Source of the DNA: JBQTIP01 sp052388025
GTDB taxonomy: Bacteria; Actinomycetota; UBA4738; HRBIN12
Direction of reading: 5' to 3'
Length of the DNA: 19,051 nt
Assembly: GCA_052388025.1 (NCBI GenBank)
Contig: JBQTIP010000171.1
Span: 1 to 19,051 of the forward strand
A program made the translations under genes and the position numbers. Each line of letters begins with the position of its first letter. Position 1 is the stretch's first letter. Below the pieces are notes generated by a model that was not told where the DNA came from, made no database searches, and saw only the letters and a program-made list of their open reading frames with translations. Shown one piece after another: positions 1-7,098 of this stretch.

Positions 1-737
1 AAGGACGCCCGCTCGGAAGCCAGGAAGGCCACGACAGCGGCCACCTCCTCCACTCTCCCGTAACGCTTGATCACGAGGAGCTGGTCGGCCAGGTTCTTGA
101 AGACCTCGTCCCGCGTCTTCCCCACCGCCGGGACCATGGAGTCGGCCAGCCTGTCCCACAGCGGGGTGTGGATCAGCGCCGGACACACGCAATTGACCAG
201 GATGTTGTCCGGGGCCAGGTCGATGGACATCGTCTTCGAGAAGGCGATCATCGCTGCCTTGCCCGCCTGGTAATCGGCCAGTGCACCGAGCATGCTGTGC
301 CCGCTCACCGAGGCGATGTTGATGATGCGCCCCCCTCCCTGCCCACGCATGTGGGGCACCACGGCGCGAGTGAACCGGACGGCGCTCAGGAGGTTCACGT
401 CGAGGGCGTACTGCCACTCCTCGTCGGAGGCGTCCACGGAGTGACCGAGCCACGCGTCGCCCGCGTTGTTGACCAGGATGTCGACACGTCTGAAAGCCTT
501 GATTGTCTCCTCGACCACCCGTGCGACGTCATCTGGCTTCGTGACGTAGGCCCCGACGGCCAGAACCTCTCCTCCATGCTTCCGGATGTCCTGTTCCGCT
601 CGCTCCAGATCCTCCCTTCCTCTGGCGCAGATCGACACGTTGGTCCCTTCTTGGGCGAACTCCTCAGCGACCGCCCGGCCAATCCCCTTGCTGGCCGCGG
701 TGACCAGAGCCACCTTGCCGCTCAGACCCAGATCCAC
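1..737 (-). CDS. SDR-family NAD(P)-dependent oxidoreductase (3' end outside window)
   Basis: Short-chain dehydrogenase/reductase, a soluble Rossmann-fold oxidoreductase; the substrate cannot be read from sequence. The reading frame is open from a GTG at 735-737 to base 1 and leaves the window, so about 245 residues are seen of a usual 250-260. Visible landmarks are the cofactor loop TAASKGIG (residues 13-20, a variant of TGxxxGIG), NNAG (90-93), the structural Asn115, and the catalytic triad Ser143, Tyr156 and Lys160 in a YQAGK context. The GTG start is chosen because AGGGAGGAA lies just upstream on the minus strand and the Rossmann strand begins a few residues later. Directly upstream lies the stump of a DUF59-like gene, apparently truncated close to this start. 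The family call is firm; the substrate is unknown. Confidence 0.93.
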   Translation of the reverse strand, partial: MDLGLSGKVALVTAASKGIGRAVAEEFAQEGTNVSICARGREDLERAEQDIRKHGGEVLAVGAYVTKPDDVARVVEETIKAFRRVDILVNNAGDAWLGHSVDASDEEWQYALDVNLLSAVRFTRAVVPHMRGQGGGRIINIASVSGHSMLGALADYQAGKAAMIAFSKTMSIDLAPDNILVNCVCPALIHTPLWDRLADSMVPAVGKTRDEVFKNLADQLLVIKRYGRVEEVAAVVAFLASERAS

Positions 738-888
738 GGTTCCTCCCTCTCAAGATCGATGCGGACTCACGGTCCACGTGGACAGAGCGGGTCAGGCCCA
801 TATCGACGACCGAGATGGCCTTCCCCTCGCAGCAGGGGTCGTAGACGGACCGCAGCGCCTGCGTGATGGCCTCGGACGGATCCGGCAT
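738..888 (-). pseudogene. Truncated DUF59/MIP18-like iron-sulfur assembly protein (N-terminal stump)
   Basis: An ATG at 886-888 with a good GAGGGGAAGG ribosome-binding site opens a frame that begins like the DUF59/MIP18 family (SufT/PaaD-type Fe-S cluster assembly factors). It has a short helix, then VYDPCCEGKAISVVDMGL and RSVHVD. Family members run to roughly 100 residues, with a Cys-bearing C-terminal half. Here homology stops after about 42 residues, near base 760. The frame then continues as Arg/Gly-rich sequence that overlaps the start of the dehydrogenase in another frame. I read this as a 3' deletion that brought the dehydrogenase close behind the stump. The family call rests on the DPCC and VVDMGL pattern only. 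Confidence 0.55.
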
Positions 889-1009
889 GCCTTCCCCTCG
901 CCTTCCCCGAGTGAGCCAATCCTATGCCACTACCGTTCCGGACAGGAAGTCGCCTCGAGCTGGCGGGGCCGGAGGGTGAAGATCGGGTACACGGTGGTCG
1001 CGTAAGGGG

Positions 1010-1203
1010 CTGGGCACGAGGATCGGAGAGCTGGATGGGCGGCTGGGCCTCAACCCCCGGACCATCCGCTCCTACGAGTCGATCGGGGTGTTGCCAGAGC
1101 CGGCGAGCCGACTCCGGGTACCGGGACTACGACGAGTCGGACCTCGAGCGGCTGCGGTTCATCAAGCTCGCCCAGTCGCTCTTTGGTTTGGCCGGGGCAC
1201 TTT
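1010..1203 (+). pseudogene. Frameshifted, truncated MerR-family regulator
   Basis: Two reading frames together spell the N-terminal DNA-binding domain of a MerR regulator. One frame gives RIGEL, then GLNPRTIRSYESIGVLPEPA. The next frame (from about 1105) continues with SGYRDYDESDLERLRFIKLAQSL. The join needs a one-base shift near 1100-1110. After about base 1200 the expected dimerisation helix and effector domain are missing. No start codon with a convincing ribosome-binding site is seen, and TAA at 1003-1005 closes a neighbouring frame just upstream. MerR proteins bind long-spacer promoters as dimers; this copy cannot make a complete one. Confidence 0.7.
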
Positions 1204-1345
1204 CTCATCGTCGGTTATATCCATGGCTTCCCGCATCTCCCACCAGGCCTCGCGGGCCTCCTCGACGGACGCCTCCTCCTCGGACGAGCTGGCCCGGTGG
1301 ATCAATCCCCCCTCCGTCAGCGGCAGGAGGCCGCGGGCGGATTCG
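1162..1345 (-). other. Possible remnant of an unknown minus-strand gene
   Basis: Read on the minus strand, this stretch gives an open frame with protein-like character. It contains LLPLTEGGLIH, an acidic run (SSSEEEASVEEA), then AWWEMREAM, DITDDE and a TGA at 1162-1164. The composition resembles a real acidic C-terminus rather than a GC-driven shadow frame. It has no start codon, and a TGA closes the frame a short way upstream. It begins to look coding where the MerR homology on the other strand ends (about 1200), so it may be a fragment joined by the same deletion. No family is recognised. Confidence 0.2.
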
Positions 1346-1427
1346 CCAACGTTGCGGCACCGAGACTTCCTCCGGCTTGCTCAGCCGATTCGCGGGACGT
1401 ACCCTTCTGGGAAGAGGAGGGCGGGCG

Positions 1428-2048
1428 ATGCCCATGTACCTCGAAGTGTGGAACCCCGCGGGGCGGGACCTCGTCCCTCTCACGAGCGACCGGGTCACGC
1501 TGGGGAAGTCCCAGTCCAACGACCTCGTGATCGCCTCGGATCCGACCGTCTCGAGGCTCCACGCCCTCCTTGAGCGGTTCCCCGCCGGATGGTCCATTCG
1601 GGACCTGGGGAGCCGTAACGGTACATACGTCAATGGAGCGCGAATCCTCGGGGAGAGGGTCCTCTCCCCCGGGGATGAGATCGGGGTGGGGAAGACCCGT
1701 CTCCTCTTCCGGGCGGACGAGCCAGCCTCGCAGGGGACGGTGACCCAAGCCGCCGAGGCACCGCCCGAACTCACCAGAAGGGAGCGGGAGGTGCTCCTCA
1801 CCCTCTGCCGCCCCGTGTTCTCCGGGGACGTCTTTACGGAGCCCGCATCCATACGCGAGATCGCTTCCGAGCTCTTCGTCACCGAGGCCGCTGTCAAGCA
1901 ACACCTGTTGCGCCTCTACGACAAGTTCGGCATCTACGAGAGAGGGGAGCGGCGCCGGGTGCGGCTGGCCAACGAGGCCATCCGGCGGGGTGCGGTGACC
2001 CTCGCCGACCTCCGGGCTTCCGGCGAACAGGGGCCAGGCCCGCACTGA
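1428..2048 (+). CDS. FHA-domain protein with C-terminal helix-turn-helix
   Basis: A 206-residue cytoplasmic protein. Residues about 1-95 form a forkhead-associated (phosphothreonine-binding) domain: LGKSQSNDLVI (25-35), SRLHA (42-46) and GSRNGTYVNG (61-70) match the conserved FHA loops. The last third begins ELTRREREVL and continues with a LuxR-like or sigma-region-4-like helix-turn-helix (IREIASELFVTEAAVKQHL). The ATG at 1428 is chosen because GAGGAGG lies seven bases upstream; a second ATG at 1434 is possible. Upstream sequence in the same frame is pseudogene remnant. The next gene encodes a Ser/Thr kinase and starts one base after this stop, so the protein may read a phosphothreonine made by that kinase and pass the signal to DNA. 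That link is inferred from domains and spacing. Confidence 0.88.
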   Translation: MPMYLEVWNPAGRDLVPLTSDRVTLGKSQSNDLVIASDPTVSRLHALLERFPAGWSIRDLGSRNGTYVNGARILGERVLSPGDEIGVGKTRLLFRADEPASQGTVTQAAEAPPELTRREREVLLTLCRPVFSGDVFTEPASIREIASELFVTEAAVKQHLLRLYDKFGIYERGERRRVRLANEAIRRGAVTLADLRASGEQGPGPH

Positions 2049-2049
2049 C

Positions 2050-4890
2050 ATGGCCCGCCTCGTACGCGGCCGCTACGAGCCGCAGGGGGTGCTGGGCCGA
2101 GGCGGCCAGGGCGAGGTCCTCCGGGCCATCGATCACCTCCACGGCAGGCAAGTCGCCCTCAAGGTCCGCAAGGTCCGCTCGGACAAGGAGCGAGAAGCCA
2201 TCCTCCAGGAGGCCCGGATTCTCCTGAACCTCAGACCCCACCCCTGTGTCCCTCTGGTCCGGGAGGACTTCTTCATCAGCGACCGGTACTACCTGGTGAT
2301 GGACTGGGTGGAGGGGGCGAACCTCCGGCAGCTCCTCGAGGAGCGGGGAGGCCCGGGCCTTCCTCTGGAGGCAGTCCTCGGCTACCTGGAGGAGGTGGCT
2401 GAGGCCCTTGACCACCTCCACGCCCACGACCCGCCGATCGTCCACCAAGACGTCAAGCCGGCCAACATCATCGTCACCGCGGAGGGCCGGGCCGTTCTCG
2501 TGGATTTCGGGATCTCCCGGCGCCAGGGTCGGAGAGGGAAGACGACCATGGGCACGCCGGGCTACCTGGCCCCTGAGCTGGTGGCAGGGGACCCGCCGGC
2601 ACCCAGCGCCGACGTCTTCGGCCTGGCGGCCACGGCCTTCGCTCTGCTTACCGGGGCGCCCCCGGAGCCCGGCGTGCATCCGCGGTGGGAGGGGGTTCCC
2701 CGGCGTGACCGCGACCGGGTGGAGCGGGGCCTGCGCCTGGGGCTGGCCTTCGACCCCAGCCGGCGTCCGGCCTCGGCGGGGGATTTGGTGGCTGCCCTTC
2801 GGCCCCCCAGGGTCCCCCACAACGTGCCGGCGGAGGTGTCGAGCTTCGTCGGGCGAGAGCGTGAGATCGCCGAGATCAAGGAGCTGCTCGACACCACCCG
2901 CTTGCTTACGCTCACGGGAGCAGGGGGGTGCGGCAAGACCCGGCTGGCCCTCCGCGTCGCCTCCGAGATCCTGGAGGACCACCGGGACGGCGTGTGGATG
3001 GTCAAGCTCGCGGCTCTGGGCGACCCGGCCCTCGTCCCCCAAGCGATCGCCTCAGCGATCGGGCTTACCGAGGAGCCGGGCCGCCCCCTGACCGAGACGC
3101 TAGGCGACATCTTGCGCTCGAAGGAGACGCTCATCGTGCTCGACAATTGCGAGCACCTCATCGACGCCTGCGCGAAGCTGGCGGAGGAACTCCTCCAGGC
3201 CTGCCCGCACCTGCGGCTCCTGGCCACCAGCCGGGAGCCGCTCGGCATCCAGGGGGAGACCGCCCGGCGCGTTCCCTCCCTCTCCTTCCCCCACCCTGAG
3301 CGCCCGCCATCCTTGCCGGATCTTGCCCGATCCGAGGGGGTGCGCTTGTTTGTGGACCGGGCCCGGGCCGCCCGGCCCGACTTCCGGCTTACGGAGGACA
3401 ACGCACCATCCGTAGTCCAGCTCTGCCACCGCCTAGACGGGTTGCCCCTGGCCATCGAGCTCGCGGCGGCCCGGGTGAGAGCGCTGACCGTCGAGCAGGT
3501 GGTGGCCCGCCTGGACGACCGGTTCCGACTGCTGACCGGAGGGAGCAGGACCGCGCTTCCCCGCCAGCAGACCCTCCAGGCCACCATGGACTGGAGCTAT
3601 GAACTCCTCTCTGGCCGGAGCAAGGCGCTCTTCCGTCGCCTGTCGGTCTTCGCTGGAGGGTTCGCGTTGGAGGCCGTGGAGGCGGTCTGTGGGGGTTTGG
3701 GACTCGAGGATGCGAGCATCCTCGACCATCTGGCCCGGTTGGTCGACAGGTCGCTGGTTCTCCTTGAGGAGCGGGGCGGCCAGGCACGATACCGGCTCCT
3801 GGAGACGGTACGGCAGTACGGGCGGGACAAGCTCCTCGCGGCCGGCGAGGTGGCCACGGTGCGGGACCGGCACTTCGCCTGGTGCCTGGCCCTGGCCGAG
3901 CGGGCCGAGCCCGAGTTGGAAGGCCCCGAGCAGGGGACCTGGCTGGACGCCCTGGAGGCCAACCATGGCAACTTCCGGGCCGCCTTGGAGTGGAGCACCG
4001 CTGGGGGAGGCGACCGAGAGGCCGGGCTGCGCCTGGCCGGCGCGCTCGGGGGGTTCTGGCTCGTGAGGGGCTACCTGAGCGAGGGGCTGAGGTGGCTCGA
4101 GGCAGCGCTGGCTCATGGTGCCGGTGCCGCTCCCGACCAGCGGGCCAAGGTCCTCATGGCAGCGGCGAACCTGACGCAGGACCTCGGCGACTACGGGGCG
4201 GCACGCTTCTTCGGCCAGCAGGGGTTGGCCGTCTATCGTGAGGTCTCGGACAGGCGAGGCATGGCCCGAGCCCTCAACGCGCTTGGGAACACAGCCGACA
4301 TGGCCGGCGACCACGCGGCAGCCCGTTCCCTCTACGAGGAGGCCCTGGCGATCTGGAGCGAGCTCGGCGACAAGCACGGGCTGGCCCGCGCCCTCAACAA
4401 CCTGGGGAACGCGGCGTGGGGGCTGAAGGAGTTCGCCACCGCTCGGTCGCTCTACGAGGAGGCCCTGGCCTTGTACCGGGATGTGGGGGACGTGCGGGGA
4501 GCTTCCATCGCGCTGTCGAACCTGGGGGACCTAGCGTGGGAGCGGGGCGACCACGCGGCAGCCCGTTCCCTCTACGAGGAGAGCCTGGTCATCAGGCGCG
4601 AGCTGGGGAACAAGCGAGGGATCGCGTGGTGCCTGAAGGGCTTGGCCGCGGTGGCCGTGAATCTCGGTCGGGCCGCGGAGGCGGCTCGGCTCTTCGGGGC
4701 AGCCGAGGCAGTGCTCGAGTCCATCCGGGCCCTCCAATCACCCGTGGAGCAGGAGTTCTTCGAGCCGGCCGTCGCCGCGCTGCGGGCCGCGCTCTCCCAG
4801 GATGCCCTGGCCTCTGCGTGGCAGGAGGGTCGGGACCTGACTGCGGATGAGGCGATCGGCTACGCCCTGGAGAGCGTCCCGGCGGCATGA
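2050..4890 (+). CDS. Ser/Thr protein kinase - STAND ATPase - TPR regulator
   Basis: A 946-residue three-part signalling protein. The kinase (about 1-265) has the glycine loop GRGGQGEV, Lys38 (VALKV), Glu54, catalytic Asp134 in HQDVKPAN (HQD in place of the usual HRD), DFG at 152-154 and APE at 174-176. The STAND/NB-ARC-type ATPase has Walker A GAGGCGKT (290-297) and Walker B LIVLDNCEHL (Asp365), plus a helical and winged-helix section with RYRLLETVRQYGRDKL. The remainder (about 620-900) is TPR repeats containing ARSLYEEAL-like units about 40 residues apart. Family members often end in or sit beside a DNA-binding domain; here the helix-turn-helix is in the preceding FHA gene. Only one base separates this ATG from the upstream stop and the ribosome-binding site is weak, so translation is probably coupled. 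No transmembrane segment is seen, and the ligand is unknown. Confidence 0.93.
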   Translation: MARLVRGRYEPQGVLGRGGQGEVLRAIDHLHGRQVALKVRKVRSDKEREAILQEARILLNLRPHPCVPLVREDFFISDRYYLVMDWVEGANLRQLLEERGGPGLPLEAVLGYLEEVAEALDHLHAHDPPIVHQDVKPANIIVTAEGRAVLVDFGISRRQGRRGKTTMGTPGYLAPELVAGDPPAPSADVFGLAATAFALLTGAPPEPGVHPRWEGVPRRDRDRVERGLRLGLAFDPSRRPASAGDLVAALRPPRVPHNVPAEVSSFVGREREIAEIKELLDTTRLLTLTGAGGCGKTRLALRVASEILEDHRDGVWMVKLAALGDPALVPQAIASAIGLTEEPGRPLTETLGDILRSKETLIVLDNCEHLIDACAKLAEELLQACPHLRLLATSREPLGIQGETARRVPSLSFPHPERPPSLPDLARSEGVRLFVDRARAARPDFRLTEDNAPSVVQLCHRLDGLPLAIELAAARVRALTVEQVVARLDDRFRLLTGGSRTALPRQQTLQATMDWSYELLSGRSKALFRRLSVFAGGFALEAVEAVCGGLGLEDASILDHLARLVDRSLVLLEERGGQARYRLLETVRQYGRDKLLAAGEVATVRDRHFAWCLALAERAEPELEGPEQGTWLDALEANHGNFRAALEWSTAGGGDREAGLRLAGALGGFWLVRGYLSEGLRWLEAALAHGAGAAPDQRAKVLMAAANLTQDLGDYGAARFFGQQGLAVYREVSDRRGMARALNALGNTADMAGDHAAARSLYEEALAIWSELGDKHGLARALNNLGNAAWGLKEFATARSLYEEALALYRDVGDVRGASIALSNLGDLAWERGDHAAARSLYEESLVIRRELGNKRGIAWCLKGLAAVAVNLGRAAEAARLFGAAEAVLESIRALQSPVEQEFFEPAVAALRAALSQDALASAWQEGRDLTADEAIGYALESVPAA
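4306..4581 (+). repeat. Exact 36-base repeat within the TPR region
   Basis: Bases 4306-4341 and 4546-4581 are identical over 36 bases and lie exactly 240 bases (80 codons, two TPR units) apart. Both encode GDHAAARSLYEE. The unit between them at about 4430-4460 encodes a diverged version. Identity at synonymous positions suggests recent duplication or gene conversion inside the TPR array. Confidence 0.85.
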
Positions 4891-5073
4891 GGGAAGCGGC
4901 CACCGCCTGGGGGCCACCGCCCGGGGATGGAGCAGGGCAGTCACGGCGCAGGCGGCCTGCCGCCCGAGCCAGGCCGCGGCCTTCCAGGTGAAGTAGACGA
5001 GGTACCAGAGGAGGAAGTAGGCCAGGTAAATCGCCAAGAGGCCGAAAGCGAGGGGCGGGAGGAGGAAGATCAC
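4738..5073 (-). CDS. Possible small membrane protein
   Basis: A candidate 111-residue minus-strand product. From a GTG at 5071-5073 (GAGGGAG about eight bases upstream) it reads a continuous hydrophobic, aromatic-rich stretch, including LAFGLLAIYLAYFLLWYLVY, followed by FTWKAAAWLG and a basic tail. The stretch lies in the gap between flanking genes and is long enough for one or two membrane spans. The last 50 residues overlap the 3' end of the kinase gene antisense and look like shadow sequence, so the true product may be shorter or a fragment. An ATG at 5142 gives a longer form with a low-complexity N-terminus. No family is recognised. Confidence 0.35.
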   Translation of the reverse strand: MIFLLPPLAFGLLAIYLAYFLLWYLVYFTWKAAAWLGRQAACAVTALLHPRAVAPRRWPLPSCRRDALQGVADRLIRSQVPTLLPRRGQGILGERGPQRGDGRLEELLLHG

Positions 5074-5237
5074 GTCCCGATCTCCCTCGGGTTCTGAAGC
5101 CGAGGAGGCAGCCCCTCTGGGTCGCCGCCCCTCGGCAGGCATCTCCCGTGCATGACCTTCACCGACCCCATGGTCCCCGGCGACGGGTTGCGTCTAATGC
5201 CCGGGGCGATAAGGTTCCGTGCCGCCAGCGAAACATT

Positions 5238-5256
5238 CCTTGACCGTCCGGTAAGG
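5238..5256 (-). terminator. Weak bulged hairpin downstream of the PsbP-like gene
   Basis: On the minus strand, CCTTACCG can pair with CGGTCAAGG (one bulged base, very small loop), followed by AATGTTTC. It lies a few bases past the stop of the gene ending at 5260. The stem is short and the T run poor, so this is only a possible terminator. Confidence 0.25.
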
Positions 5257-5259
5257 CCG

Positions 5260-5856
5260 TCAGCTGACCTCGAAAGAATTCGCGATCTGGTCGCAGCCTC
5301 TCTCGATAGGCTCGGCCGACGCCGGCGTGTGCTGGCACATCAGGAAGTACATGGTGGTGTCCCGGAACACCATGATCCCCCGGGCCTCGACGCCCTCGCC
5401 GGTCTGAGCGAGGGCGGACCCCCGGAACCTGAAGCCGGGCAGCCCTCCCATCGTCGTGCTGGTCAGGTCGCCCTCCAGCTCGCCCCCCTTCTGCCGGAGG
5501 CGCTCAGCGATCGCGGCCCCAATCTCCGACCGGTGAGAGTGGATATCGGCGGCCGTGAGCGGCCCAGGCAGGCGCAACGCCATGAGGGCCGCGTAATTGA
5601 GCCGGTCCAGGCCTACCGCCTCGCTCCACAGCAGCATCTCGTCGGCCTCGACGATGTTGGTAGCCGGCAGGGTTCCTCGATCCCAGTTCTGGGGGTAGCT
5701 GAAGGAGACCCCGTGCCCGCGGAACCAGGCCGGACCTTCCTCCGCGGATATTGCCCGCATGCCAAGGCCCGCCCTGGCCAACCCCGCCCCCACCAACAGC
5801 AGCCCGAGGACCACCCGGACGGACGAACGGCCAACGAGAGGACGGAGAGCTTTCAT
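5260..5856 (-). CDS. Exported protein, possibly PsbP/DUF1795-like
   Basis: A 198-residue protein with a basic N-terminus (MKALRPLVGRSSVR) and a hydrophobic signal-type segment (VVLGLLLVGAGLARAGL), so it is probably exported or membrane-anchored. No lipobox cysteine is evident. The mature part begins with GHGVSFSYPQNWD, a pattern typical of PsbP/DUF1795-type domains, and later has GLPGFRFRGSA and TTMYFLMCQHTP. The ATG at 5854-5856 is supported by AAAGGAGG seven bases upstream on the minus strand. Nearby minus-strand genes also encode exported products, but there is no enzyme motif, so a function cannot be given. The domain resemblance is moderate. Confidence 0.75.
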   Translation of the reverse strand: MKALRPLVGRSSVRVVLGLLLVGAGLARAGLGMRAISAEEGPAWFRGHGVSFSYPQNWDRGTLPATNIVEADEMLLWSEAVGLDRLNYAALMALRLPGPLTAADIHSHRSEIGAAIAERLRQKGGELEGDLTSTTMGGLPGFRFRGSALAQTGEGVEARGIMVFRDTTMYFLMCQHTPASAEPIERGCDQIANSFEVS

Positions 5857-6122
5857 CGACGACCTCCTTTGTTCGACCTACGCTCCCGCATCACTTCCAC
5901 CGCTCCGCATCCTGCTCGGCAGGCGGCCGGTCCGGGACCCCCGTGCGGGTGAACGTTTCGGGTAGTTGGGGGAACGGTTTTCTTTCCGTGTGGGAAGGGC
6001 CGCCTGATTGGTCCGCGCGGACGGCATGAGACGAAGCGTCCGCGGAGGTGGGGCGACGGTTCCGGTTGCCTTGTGGTGAGGGCGGTTCTCGCTCGTCGCC
6101 TGGCCCTCGACGCGGCAAGAAC
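5857..6122. other. Intergenic region upstream of the PsbP-like gene
   Basis: This gap runs between the start of the minus-strand gene at 5856 and the terminator hairpin at 6123-6150. It is locally richer in A/T around 5950-6000, where the promoter of that gene probably lies, but no clear -35/-10 pair was identified. Frames covering it on either strand are Arg/Pro/Gly-rich and lack a supported start, so no gene is called. Confidence 0.4.
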
Positions 6123-6150
6123 AGAGGGGCGGCCCGGAGGCCGCCCCTCT
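6123..6150 (-). terminator. Strong hairpin, probable minus-strand terminator
   Basis: A perfect 12-base inverted repeat (AGAGGGGCGGCC and GGCCGCCCCTCT) with a four-base loop, at 6123-6134 and 6139-6150. In the minus direction it is followed by GTTCTTG, a modest T-rich tail. It lies about 30 bases past the stop of the micro-ORF at 6183-6281, so it probably ends the transcript that starts with the gene at 7098. Confidence 0.75.
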
Positions 6151-6182
6151 GGAGCGTCGGTCAGGCTCTCCCTGTTCCCGGG

Positions 6183-6281
6183 TCACGGGAGCCACTTGCC
6201 CGGGAGCGCCCACGCCGGCGAGGCGAGCAGGGCGATGGCCAGGGCGGCGGCCATGACCAAGAGCACGCGGAACCACTACAT
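6183..6281 (-). pseudogene. Micro-ORF with signal-peptide-like sequence and TAG as second codon
   Basis: Behind a very strong AAGGAGG ribosome-binding site, the minus strand reads ATG TAG TGG and then stays open for 30 codons to TGA at 6183-6185. Apart from the TAG the product would look like a tiny secreted peptide: WFRVLLVMAAALAIALLAS, then PAWALPGKWLP. A later in-frame GTG (codon 6) or ATG (codon 10) could start a shorter hydrophobic peptide but would be far from the ribosome-binding site. A terminator follows at once. It may be a nonsense-mutated small gene or a start-stop element. It is too short for homology-based naming. Confidence 0.35.
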
Positions 6282-6342
6282 CTCACACCTCCTTCCCACG
6301 AGAAGGCTTCCTGTCGACGCCTGGCGCGAGGGTGGGACCCGC

Positions 6343-7098
6343 TCACCGGATGATCGTCCCGGGGCACGGCAGGAGCACCTCGCCCCCGCCGAGCGCGATC
6401 AGCCAGTTCACGTCAGCGCAGCTGGTCCCGCTGGGTGGGGTCCACCCCGGAGGGAGACCCACGCCCGACGGGACCGGCACCGAAGATCCGTGGACGGCCG
6501 CAGTCGCCAGGGCCAGGACCTGCGACGTGAACATCTCCTCCTCGGGCGACACCCCGAACAGGCCGTTGACGAACGGCTGCTGGAGCTCGGGCGGCAGGGA
6601 CTGGAGGATGATCAGGCCACCCTGGACCGTGCCATAGACGAACTCCGGCGGCGCCATGGGAATCCCGGCGAGATGGGCGTCGGCCTTGGCCAACGGGAGT
6701 TGGAGGATGGATACGAGCACTTGCTCCTGTGTGGCGGGCGGCAACAGAGACAGCAGCTGCGCCAGGCCCTGCTGGGCGGCCGGCGAGAGCGAGCCCAGGA
6801 ACGCCTGCGGGTCGACCGTCTCAATGGGGGGCAAGGCAGCGGCGGGCCCATGCACGGACCCGACCGTCTCGCTCTTGCTGTCCATAGAGGCCGGTGCCCG
6901 ACCCGGCTCCCTCGTCGCGCGCGGACTCGGCGATGGCTCCTTGCGGGCGGGTCCCCTGTCCGGGTCGAAGCGGGCGGGTCCCCTGTCCGGGTCCACGGCC
7001 CTGGTGTTTGCCCCGAAGTACCAAGTAGCCGCCGAGGCCCCGCTCGCCAGGAACATGGACAGGACCACGCCAACGATGATCCGCTCTACCTTCGTCAT
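6343..7098 (-). CDS. Exported or membrane-anchored protein of unknown function
   Basis: A 251-residue protein starting MTKVERIIVGVV, then a hydrophobic segment (LSMFLASGASAATWYFG), read as a signal peptide or N-terminal anchor. The ATG at 7096-7098 is chosen over in-frame upstream starts because AAGGAGG lies seven bases before it and the hydrophobic segment begins directly after. A Pro/Arg/Asp-rich linker follows with two DPDRGPAR repeats. The C-terminal two thirds contain leucine-rich helical stretches (LSPAAQQGLAQLLSLLPPAT, SLPPELQQPFVNGLFGVSPE) and end in a segment with two cysteines (GTSCADVNWL, LLPCPGTI) that could form a disulfide. No known family is recognised. It is followed on the same strand by the signal-peptide-like micro-ORF and a terminator. 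Confidence 0.8.
   Translation of the reverse strand: MTKVERIIVGVVLSMFLASGASAATWYFGANTRAVDPDRGPARFDPDRGPARKEPSPSPRATREPGRAPASMDSKSETVGSVHGPAAALPPIETVDPQAFLGSLSPAAQQGLAQLLSLLPPATQEQVLVSILQLPLAKADAHLAGIPMAPPEFVYGTVQGGLIILQSLPPELQQPFVNGLFGVSPEEEMFTSQVLALATAAVHGSSVPVPSGVGLPPGWTPPSGTSCADVNWLIALGGGEVLLPCPGTIIR
6943..6993. repeat. Two-copy 27-base tandem repeat in coding sequence
   Basis: A 24-base identical unit occurs at 6943-6966 and 6970-6993 with a period of 27 bases. It encodes two DPDRGPAR units in the linker of the exported protein. The unit is in frame, so copy-number change would keep the protein open. Confidence 0.85.

Noticed and set aside
168..866. Plus-strand open frame across the dehydrogenase
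   Set aside because: The minus-strand dehydrogenase has catalytic residues and a ribosome-binding site; the plus frame is His/Arg/Pro-rich shadow.
924..1427. Upstream extension of the FHA gene to an ATG at 924
   Set aside because: The extension crosses MerR remnant and Arg/Pro-rich sequence; the ATG at 1428 has a good ribosome-binding site and begins the FHA fold.
2562..3587. Minus-strand open frame opposite the kinase gene
   Set aside because: Ser/Arg-rich antisense of a clearly coding region with no motif.
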